DNA of 64,000 bases from Bacteroidia bacterium (lineage in GTDB: Bacteria; Bacteroidota; Bacteroidia; Bacteroidales; Azobacteroidaceae). The stretch is from NCBI GenBank assembly GCA_025996865.1, contig BNTV01000008.1, forward strand, positions 12,487 through 76,486. The letters run 5' to 3'. The position numbers were made by a program, and so were the translations under genes. Positions 25,163-31,909 of this stretch are shown here, one piece after another (positions within the stretch are counted from its first letter, which is position 1; each line of letters begins with the position of its first letter). The notes under the pieces are model-generated. The model ran no database searches and was not told the origin of the DNA. It worked only from the letters and a program-made list of their open reading frames with translations.

Positions 25163-25287
25163 TGAAAATTCAAAATGATATGACGGATTTTTGCAAAAAC
25201 ATTTCAGGAAGTTTGCCACAATTGGATTTGCCTGTTCCGTCTGAAATTTTTTTTGAGGTTTTGTGTAAGGCGTTTAATGTGAAATAG
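25162..25287 (+). pseudogene. Remnant of a nucleotidyltransferase gene 3' end
   Basis: A 41-codon frame starting at an ATG that overlaps the GIY-YIG stop. Its end, EIFFEVLCKAFNVK, lines up with the C-terminus of the nucleotidyltransferase of cassette B (KIFAILCKAFNFQ), and the DNA shares TTTTGTGTAAGGCGTTTAAT. Cassette A therefore probably once carried HTH plus nucleotidyltransferase like cassette B, and lost the nucleotidyltransferase when the GIY-YIG gene arrived. Confidence 0.65.
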
Positions 25288-25288
25288 A

Positions 25289-26341
25289 ATGTATTTTAAT
25301 ATGAGCAAATATCAAGAAAATGAAAGAAACAGAATGATTGAATTAGTAAAGTCAAATTCGATCTTCTATGGCGGTAAATACGGCATTCTTATCAAAAGAA
25401 ATGGTGGAGAAAAACTGCACAAGGAAATTCTTTTAGATGAACAAAATAATATTTACAAGCCAATTTTATCCGATGTATTGAAATATTTTAAGGATAACAA
25501 AATTTCGTGGTGGGGTGGCTATAAACCGACAGGACATACATTATCTTCGCAAATTGCCTGCTTAAATCATTTATTTTCAATAAAAAATGATAAAAATGCC
25601 GTGCTTGCGGTTGTGCAAAGCATTTGTGCAGATTTCACCGATGTTTTGGAACTTGATAATGATACGGACAGCACAAAAGCGTTTATTTCATTTGAAGTTG
25701 TGAGTAAAAACGATTATTTGAATGAATGTAAAGACAAGCAAACGCCAACGCGAGGTGCAAACTGCACTTCAATTGACGCTTTGATTCTTGCAAAAAACAA
25801 AGACGGTAAAAAGTTTTTGCTTCCAATCGAATGGAAATATACGGAATTTTACAATAGTACCGACAAATCTACCGAAGACGGTAAAGACCACGAGAAAGGT
25901 AGTCAGGCAAGCGGAAAAGAACGTTTGCGCAGATATTCTGAATTGATTAAAAATTCCGAACAATTAAGTTTGAAACGAGAAAATTACATTAGTTCTGTAT
26001 ACTTTTTCGAGCCGTTTTATCAACTTATGCGCCAAACGCTTTGGACGGAACAAATGATTGCAAATCCTGTAAGCGAGAAAATTCAAGCAGACGATTTTAT
26101 TCACATTCACGTTATTCCGAAACAAAATCACGATTTATTGAAAGATGATTTGGATAAAAACAGACGGCGAAAAGGTTATACAAATGGAGCACAAATAGGA
26201 TGTTTGGAAGAAATTTGGAAATCGTGTTTGATCAATAAGAACAAATACAAAGTAATTTCGCCCGAAGAATTATTGCAAAATATTGATAAGCAAAAATATA
26301 GTGATTTATTAACTTATTTACAAACAAGATATTGGCAATGA
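25289..26341 (+). CDS. PD-(D/E)XK-like restriction endonuclease, cassette A
   Basis: A 350-residue protein; an ATG at 25301 (MSKYQE) is an equally good start. The nuclease core is visible as D163 in SIDALILAK and E181-x-K183 in LPIEWKYTEFY, the spacing of PD-(D/E)XK enzymes. A conserved SSQIACLNHLF motif near residue 86 is matched by SSQAMCINFFF in the cassette B protein, so both belong to one family, resembling what I recall as the PGN_0703 family of putative restriction endonucleases. It overlaps the phosphoesterase gene by 4 bp. No methyltransferase partner is present, so it is unlikely to be a classic type II system. Confidence 0.75.
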   Translation: MYFNMSKYQENERNRMIELVKSNSIFYGGKYGILIKRNGGEKLHKEILLDEQNNIYKPILSDVLKYFKDNKISWWGGYKPTGHTLSSQIACLNHLFSIKNDKNAVLAVVQSICADFTDVLELDNDTDSTKAFISFEVVSKNDYLNECKDKQTPTRGANCTSIDALILAKNKDGKKFLLPIEWKYTEFYNSTDKSTEDGKDHEKGSQASGKERLRRYSELIKNSEQLSLKRENYISSVYFFEPFYQLMRQTLWTEQMIANPVSEKIQADDFIHIHVIPKQNHDLLKDDLDKNRRRKGYTNGAQIGCLEEIWKSCLINKNKYKVISPEELLQNIDKQKYSDLLTYLQTRYWQ

Positions 26342-27111
26342 AAATGACAATCCAATACGCCTCCGACCTCCATTTGGAATTTCCCGAAAACAGGAAATTT
26401 CTGAAAGAAAACCCACTGAAACCAGTGGGCGATGTGCTTGTGCTTGCAGGCGACATTGGTTATTTGGCTGAATACGCGCTGTATGCCGATTTTTGGGATT
26501 ATGTGTCGGCAAATTTCCGCGAAACAATCGTTGCAATCGGCAACCACGAACTTTATACTTATTTCGACTTGGCGGATATTTCCGATGGTTTGGTTATGAC
26601 AATCCGCTCCAATGTGAAAGTGTATTATAACGCTGTTGTTCAGATAGATAATGTTGATTTTATAGTTTCAACGCTTTGGTCGAAAATTCCGATTACCGAT
26701 GCCTATTTAACAGAAAAAGGTGTAAATGATTTTTACAGAATAATGTACAAAGGCAAGCGATTGAGTTACAATGTTTTCAACGAGGAACACGAGCGTTGTT
26801 TCGATTTTATCCGTAGGGGCGTTGCGTGCAACGCCCAAAAAACAGAACGAAAAACAGTTGTAGTAACACACCACGTTCCCTCGTTTGCGCTATCTTCGCC
26901 CGATTTTGCAAGCAGCAGAATTAACGGCGCATTTACCACAGAACTTGGCAATTACATTGCCGACAGCCCGATTGATATTTGGATTTATGGACATTCGCAC
27001 CGGAATATTGACAAAGTGATTGGAAATACGAAATGCGTAAGTAATCAACTCGGATATGTTTCGCATAATGAGCATATTAGTTTTGATAATGAAAAAATAA
27101 TTATAATTTGA
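26338..27111 (+). CDS. Calcineurin-like metallophosphoesterase, cassette A
   Basis: A 257-residue enzyme with the full metal-site motif set: D-x-H in SDLH near the start, GD in LAGDIGY, GNHE, HH in VVVTHHVPS, and GHSH near the end. These enzymes hydrolyse phosphodiesters or nucleotides with two metal ions. It is nearly identical to the gene at 31132, including the sequence just after the stop. Both carry an in-frame palindromic repeat encoding RRGVACNAQ (26813-26836). ATG 26338 overlaps the nuclease stop, as in cassette B, and is preferred over an ATG frame start 6 bp upstream. Coupling to the nuclease suggests a joint role in defence. Confidence 0.85.
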   Translation: MKMTIQYASDLHLEFPENRKFLKENPLKPVGDVLVLAGDIGYLAEYALYADFWDYVSANFRETIVAIGNHELYTYFDLADISDGLVMTIRSNVKVYYNAVVQIDNVDFIVSTLWSKIPITDAYLTEKGVNDFYRIMYKGKRLSYNVFNEEHERCFDFIRRGVACNAQKTERKTVVVTHHVPSFALSSPDFASSRINGAFTTELGNYIADSPIDIWIYGHSHRNIDKVIGNTKCVSNQLGYVSHNEHISFDNEKIIII

Positions 27112-27126
27112 TATAAAAAGGAAATT

Positions 27127-28143
27127 ATGCCCAAAAGAAATGAAATAAAAAGAGCAACTCCTGATTTTGTAATTTACGAAACAGACAATAACGTAGCCAA
27201 AGTGTCGGTACGTTTGGAAGAGGAGACGGTTTGGCTGACGCAAAAACAGTTGGCTGAAATTTTTGATACAACCAAACAAAATATCGGACAGCATGTTAAA
27301 AATATTTTGGAAGAAGGTGAATTGAACAGAAATTCAGTTGTAAAGTTTTTCTTTACAACTGCCACCGATGGCAAAAATTACAATACCGAGCATTACAACC
27401 TTGATATGATTATCTCGCTCGGCTATCGTATCAACTCTAAGGTTGCAACCAAATTTCGCCAGTGGGCAACGGAACGCTTGAAAGAGTACATTGTCAAGGG
27501 TTTTACACTTGATGACGAGCGGCTGAAAAATGGCGGCGGACGTTATTTTCGTGAACTGCTGCAGCGTATTCGCGACATTCGTTCTTCGGAACGCAATCTG
27601 TGGCAACAAGTTACGGATATTTACGCTACAAGTATTGATTACGAACCGAAAAGTCATATCACAAGCGATTTTTTTGCTACTGTACAAAACAAAATGCACT
27701 ACGCCGTTCACCGTCAAACCGCTGCCGAAGTAATTTACAACCGTACCGATAACGAAAAACCGATGGTTGGAATGACCAATTTTAAAGGCAATTACATTAC
27801 CAAAGAGGATGTTCGCATTGCCAAAAATTATCTTTCGGAACTCGAACTGCAAAAACTGAATTTACTTACCGAAGGTTTTCTCGGTTATGCCGAATTGCAG
27901 GCACTGGAACAAAAGCCGATGACAATGAACGATTGGAAAAAGTTTTTAGATAATCAACTGCGAATGTTGAATAAAGATATTTTGACTGATAAAGGCAAAA
28001 TATCTCACCAACAAGCAGTAGATAAAGCCGAAAAAGAATTTGAAATTTACAGGCAACGCGAAATGCGACAGTTGGAAAGCGATTTCGACAAGGCTATAAA
28101 AGCATTAACAGAAAAAAAATCGAACAATGAAATACCTGAATAA
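27127..28143 (+). CDS. RhuM-family protein
   Basis: A 338-residue protein of the virulence RhuM family. The N-terminal half has VRLEEETVWLTQKQLAEIFDTTKQNIGQHVKNIL, an HTH-like segment, followed by DGKNYNTEHYNLDMIISLGYRINSKVATKFRQWA, both hallmarks of this family. RhuM proteins are common in defence and mobile regions; their activity is not established. It starts 15 bp after the phosphoesterase gene. Its last residues, NEIPE, and stop are the same DNA as the end of jetB and overlap a second ghost of the jetC start, so its 3' end was formed by recombination at that point. Confidence 0.85.
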   Translation: MPKRNEIKRATPDFVIYETDNNVAKVSVRLEEETVWLTQKQLAEIFDTTKQNIGQHVKNILEEGELNRNSVVKFFFTTATDGKNYNTEHYNLDMIISLGYRINSKVATKFRQWATERLKEYIVKGFTLDDERLKNGGGRYFRELLQRIRDIRSSERNLWQQVTDIYATSIDYEPKSHITSDFFATVQNKMHYAVHRQTAAEVIYNRTDNEKPMVGMTNFKGNYITKEDVRIAKNYLSELELQKLNLLTEGFLGYAELQALEQKPMTMNDWKKFLDNQLRMLNKDILTDKGKISHQQAVDKAEKEFEIYRQREMRQLESDFDKAIKALTEKKSNNEIPE

Positions 28144-28156
28144 AATAATCTTCATT
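28127..28156 (+). repeat. Ghost of the jetC 5' end, copy B
   Basis: Identical over 30 bases to copy A (23902-23931). Upstream it shares AACAATGAAATACC with the real jetC start at 31910. It lies at the end of the RhuM gene and immediately precedes cassette B. Confidence 0.95.
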
Positions 28157-28171
28157 TCTAAAAAAAAGTTG

Positions 28172-28180
28172 TATCTTTGC
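28172..28180 (+). promoter_or_regulatory. -7 element at the start of cargo cassette B
   Basis: TATCTTTGC fits TAnnTTTG. It occupies the same place relative to the jetC ghost as the element at 23947 and is followed by related bases (CGTGCTGAAAAG), so each cassette carries its own promoter. Confidence 0.65.
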
Positions 28181-28255
28181 CGTGCTGAAAAGTATAATTA
28201 TCTGCATAATTAAAATGCTTTTAACAAATGAATTAAATGCAAAATATTTCAATTT

Positions 28256-28795
28256 ATGAAACGTGAAATAACAAACAGAAACAAACATAATGGAATGCGC
28301 CCGCAAGATATAGTTGTGCTACTAAAAATAGTTTGTTTTAAAGACAAACTTTGGAACTATACCGAGTTGGCAAATGCGTTGCTATTGAGTGTCGGCGAGA
28401 TAAGTAATGCGTTAGAACGCAACGCTATGGCAGGCTTAGTAAATCCAGAAAAAACGCAGGTCAATCGTTTGGCGTTGCGTGAATTTCTGATTTATGGCTT
28501 GAAATATGTTTTTCCGCCACAGATTGGGGCTTCCACACGCGGCATTCCTACGGCTCATTCTGCTTCACCTGTTAAGGAAAAAATTGCCGAAAGCACAGAA
28601 AATTTTGTTTGGAAATATTACAAAGGCACACGGCGCGGTAATGCTATCCTACCTCTATATGCCAAAATTCCGCAATTTATCGAAAATGACCGCGAACTCT
28701 ACGAACTACTCGTCATTGTTGATACGCTGCGCATTGGAAAGAGCCGTGAAAGAGAAATTGCAATCGAAGAATTAGATAAAAAATTGAACGCATAA
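28256..28795 (+). CDS. Winged-helix/HTH regulator of cassette B
   Basis: A 179-residue paralogue of 24048-24584. The HTH half (MRPQDIVVLLKIVCFKDKLWNYTELANALLLSVGEISNALERNAMAG) has diverged, while the half from NPEKTQVNRLALREF to IAIEELDKK is almost unchanged. Its stop overlaps the start of the nucleotidyltransferase gene (ATAATGG), so the pair is translationally coupled like an antitoxin and toxin. I infer that it represses the cassette or neutralises the transferase. Confidence 0.75.
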   Translation: MKREITNRNKHNGMRPQDIVVLLKIVCFKDKLWNYTELANALLLSVGEISNALERNAMAGLVNPEKTQVNRLALREFLIYGLKYVFPPQIGASTRGIPTAHSASPVKEKIAESTENFVWKYYKGTRRGNAILPLYAKIPQFIENDRELYELLVIVDTLRIGKSREREIAIEELDKKLNA

Positions 28796-29505
28796 TGGCA
28801 AGCAATATTGACAAAATAATGGTTGTAGCTGAGGCATTGGGTGATTTGCGCAGTCAAGTAGTTTTTGTTGGCGGCTCGGTGGCGGAACTCTATGCCGCAC
28901 AGCCCGAACTTTCGGACATTCGCCCCACGATTGACGTGGATTGTGTTGTTGATATTCAAATTGTTACCTATTCAGATTACGCTCGTTTAGAAGAAAAGTT
29001 ACGGAAATTGGGGTTTGCAAACGATACAAGCGAAAATGCACCGATTTGTCGAAAAATATACAGAGGATTTATTGTAGATTTTATGCCTGTAAATCCTGAT
29101 ATTCTTGGTTTTAGCAATCAATGGTATAAAGCAGGTTACGAAAACCGAATAGAAAAGCAAATGCCTGACAATACAGCGATTTACATTTTCCCTGTGGAAT
29201 ATTACGTTGCCACAAAATTTGAGGCATTAAACAGCAGAGGCGGCACAGATATTCGCGGTAGCCACGATTGGGAAGATATTGTGTATGTGCTTGACAACTG
29301 CGATTATTTTTTGTTGAATTTACAAAAATGCAAAAATGAGGCTTTGCTTGATTATTTTAAAAATCAATTTAATAAATTATTGAATAATAGCAATATAAGA
29401 GAAATAATTTATTCGGTTTTACCTTTTAATTCAGAAAAAGAACAGGTTGATAAGATTTTTGCAATTTTGTGTAAGGCGTTTAATTTTCAAATTTGTATTA
29501 TATAG
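28795..29505 (+). CDS. Nucleotidyltransferase (AbiEii/MenT-like toxin candidate)
   Basis: A 236-residue protein with the minimal nucleotidyltransferase signature: VGGSVAELY (G26-G-S28), the acidic pair D47-x-D49 in PTIDVDCVV and a third acid D95 in GFIVDFMPV. These three acids bind the metal-nucleotide in the DNA polymerase beta-like fold, and the spacing fits AbiEii/MenT-type enzymes, some of which modify tRNA and arrest growth. The upstream HTH protein would be the partner, as AbiEi is for AbiEii, although the HTH protein here does not clearly belong to the AbiEi family. A remnant of a sister gene survives in cassette A at 25162. Confidence 0.78.
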   Translation: MASNIDKIMVVAEALGDLRSQVVFVGGSVAELYAAQPELSDIRPTIDVDCVVDIQIVTYSDYARLEEKLRKLGFANDTSENAPICRKIYRGFIVDFMPVNPDILGFSNQWYKAGYENRIEKQMPDNTAIYIFPVEYYVATKFEALNSRGGTDIRGSHDWEDIVYVLDNCDYFLLNLQKCKNEALLDYFKNQFNKLLNNSNIREIIYSVLPFNSEKEQVDKIFAILCKAFNFQICII

Positions 29506-29528
29506 TAACAAAATAAGAAAATACAATT

Positions 29529-30245
29529 ATGACAAAAGATTACCTCATTGCGGCAGAGGATTTTTTCAATAAGGGAGATGCTTATTTGAAAGAAAAAGAT
29601 TATGACAAAGCGATAGAATGTCATAAGAAAGCATTAGAAATAGCCCCCGAATTGTATGGAAAAGATACAATAGAAACGGCGTATAAGCATTTGGGAAAAA
29701 TTTATTTGGGAAAAGAAGAATACATTAAGGCAAAAGAATATCAAAAAAAGGCTATTGAAGTAAAACATTCTTTGACAAATGTCGCAGCAATGGCGTATAA
29801 TAATCGTGGAATTGCTTTTCTTAATGATAAAAAAGATGAAAAAGCCATCACTTGTTTTAAGAAAGCACTTAAAATAAAGTCGGATTATAAAGAGGCTCAA
29901 CAAAACTTGCACAAAGTATATTGCACAAAAGAGGAAATTAAGAAAGCAAAAGAAGAAAAGAAAGTCCTTGAAATAGAGAGTAAATCACAGTCTTTATACA
30001 GTACAGGAAATGAATATTTTAAAAATAAAAAATACAAGGAGGCAATAAAATATTACCAAAAGTCTATCAAAGTAAAGCCAGATTATGCGGCGGCATACAA
30101 TAATATGGGGACTGCATACAGGAATGAGGGAAAAAGCGACGAAGCATTGAAATGTTACGAAAAAGCATTGGAAATCAACCCCAATTATAAAATTGCAGCA
30201 GAGAATATTTATATGATTAAACGATTAATAAAACAAAAAAACTAA
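29529..30245 (+). CDS. Soluble tetratricopeptide-repeat protein
   Basis: A 238-residue protein made almost entirely of TPR units, about five in number, split by a lysine-rich helix near residue 145. Examples are FFNKGDAYLKEKDYDKAIEC, NRGIAFLNDKKDEKAITCF, EYFKNKKYKEAIKYYQKS and MGTAYRNEGKSDEALKCYEK. It has no signal peptide. It sits between the nucleotidyltransferase and the nuclease of cassette B and has no counterpart in cassette A. It may be a protein-interaction adaptor for the cassette. Confidence 0.88.
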   Translation: MTKDYLIAAEDFFNKGDAYLKEKDYDKAIECHKKALEIAPELYGKDTIETAYKHLGKIYLGKEEYIKAKEYQKKAIEVKHSLTNVAAMAYNNRGIAFLNDKKDEKAITCFKKALKIKSDYKEAQQNLHKVYCTKEEIKKAKEEKKVLEIESKSQSLYSTGNEYFKNKKYKEAIKYYQKSIKVKPDYAAAYNNMGTAYRNEGKSDEALKCYEKALEINPNYKIAAENIYMIKRLIKQKN

Positions 30246-30262
30246 ACTAAACAACAAATAAG

Positions 30263-31135
30263 ATGAGTTACACAGAAAAAATAAAGACAGAATTATCAGA
30301 ATACAAAGAACAAAAATATCCCCATTTGGCTAATGGCGAATATACTTACAAAGGTAAAACTGATTATTATCATCACATTTTACCAAAAATTTGTGGAGAA
30401 TTGAATCTGATTGAAACATTTCGAAATGATTTTTTGGAAAGTGATTTGTCAAAAATTAAATTTCACCAATATTTTCACCATTTAAATTCTTCACAAGCAA
30501 TGTGTATCAATTTCTTTTTCCCATTGTTTATAAAACAAAAACTTGATATAATATTGAAAAAATTCAAACTTGACAACGAAGTAGTGAATTATGTTTCCGT
30601 TAAATTTGAAAAAGAGTCAAATATAGATGATAAAAAACAGATTCGCGAAAAAATTCCAGAACTTAAACAAAATCAAACAATACCCACGAGTTTTGATTTT
30701 TATTTTGAAACCCAATCTGGTATAAAGTTTTATTTTGAAATAAAATATACTGAGAATGAATTTGGTTGTGCGAAAAAAGACAAGAACTCTAAAGATTATG
30801 AAAATAAATATAAACTTAAATACGAAAGGATATATGAAGAAGCCGCAAAAGGAAAAATCATTTCTAACGATGAAACTTCCTTTTTAAGTCAATATCAAAT
30901 AATGAGAAACTTAATTCACGTTGACGATAATTCTTATGTTGTATTTGTTATTCCCGAAAAAAACGAAAGAGTTTATTCGCAAGCAACAACAGCCAATAAA
31001 TTTGTTGTAGAAGGATATGAAAAACATGTAAAAGTATTGACTTGGGATAGTTTATATAAATTAATTGATAATCAAAACTTTGATTGTAATTTAAAAAAAC
31101 ATTTTGACGAGTTTAAACAAAAATACAAATTATGA
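30263..31135 (+). CDS. PD-(D/E)XK-like restriction endonuclease, cassette B
   Basis: A 290-residue protein with D145 in TSFDFYFE and E159-x-K161 in FYFEIKYTENEFG, the PD-(D/E)XK active-site pattern. The SSQAMCINFFFPLF motif near residue 76 corresponds to SSQIACLNHLF in the cassette A nuclease, and EIKYTE to EWKYTE. Overall the two are distant, much more so than the flanking genes, so either the nuclease evolves fast or it has been swapped. It ends in ATGA overlap with the phosphoesterase gene, exactly as in cassette A. Confidence 0.77.
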   Translation: MSYTEKIKTELSEYKEQKYPHLANGEYTYKGKTDYYHHILPKICGELNLIETFRNDFLESDLSKIKFHQYFHHLNSSQAMCINFFFPLFIKQKLDIILKKFKLDNEVVNYVSVKFEKESNIDDKKQIREKIPELKQNQTIPTSFDFYFETQSGIKFYFEIKYTENEFGCAKKDKNSKDYENKYKLKYERIYEEAAKGKIISNDETSFLSQYQIMRNLIHVDDNSYVVFVIPEKNERVYSQATTANKFVVEGYEKHVKVLTWDSLYKLIDNQNFDCNLKKHFDEFKQKYKL

Positions 31136-31899
31136 AAATCCAATACGCCTCCGACCTCCATTTGGAATTTCCCGAAAACAGGAAATTTCTAAAAGAAAAC
31201 CCGCTCAAACCTGCGGGTGATGTGCTTGTGCTGGCGGGTGACATTGGCTATTTGACTGAATACACGCTTTATGCCGATTTTTGGGATTATGTGTCGGCAA
31301 ATTTCAGGGAAACGATTGTGGCAATCGGCAACCACGAACTTTATACTTATTTCGATTTAGCGGATATTTCCGATGGATTGGTTATGACAATCCGTCCCAA
31401 TGTAAAGGTGTATTATAATGCTGATGTTCAGATAGATAATGTTGATTTTATAGTTTCAACGCTTTGGTCAAAAATTCCGATTGTTGATGCCTATATGACT
31501 GAAAAAGGTGTAAATGATTTTTACAGAATAATGTACAAAGGCAAACGATTGAGTTACAATGTTTTTAATGAAGAACACGAGCGTTGTTTTGATTTTATCC
31601 GTAGGGGCGTTGCGTGCAACGCCCAAAACACAGAACGAAAAACAGTTGTAGTAACACACCACGTTCCCTCGTTTGCGCTATCTTCGCCCGATTTTGCAGG
31701 CAGCCGCATTAACGGCGCATTTACCACAGAACTTGGCAATTACATTGCCGACAGCCCGATTGATATTTGGATTTACGGACATTCGCACAGAAACATTGAC
31801 AAAACAATCGGAAATACAAAATGCGTAAGTAACCAATTAGGATATGTTTCACACAATGAACATATTGATTTCAATAATGAAAAAATAATTATAATTTGA
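31132..31899 (+). CDS. Calcineurin-like metallophosphoesterase, cassette B
   Basis: A 255-residue enzyme with D8-x-H10, G36-D37, G66-N67-H68-E69, THH and GHSH. It differs from the cassette A copy at only a handful of residues, and both share the in-frame palindrome encoding RRGVACNAQ (here 31601-31624), so the repeat was in place before the gene was duplicated. It is coupled to the upstream nuclease by a 4-bp overlap. The real jetC gene starts 10 bp after its stop. Substrate is unknown; nucleic acid or a nucleotide signal are both possible. Confidence 0.85.
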   Translation: MKIQYASDLHLEFPENRKFLKENPLKPAGDVLVLAGDIGYLTEYTLYADFWDYVSANFRETIVAIGNHELYTYFDLADISDGLVMTIRPNVKVYYNADVQIDNVDFIVSTLWSKIPIVDAYMTEKGVNDFYRIMYKGKRLSYNVFNEEHERCFDFIRRGVACNAQNTERKTVVVTHHVPSFALSSPDFAGSRINGAFTTELGNYIADSPIDIWIYGHSHRNIDKTIGNTKCVSNQLGYVSHNEHIDFNNEKIIII

Positions 31900-31909
31900 T
31901 ATAAAAACA

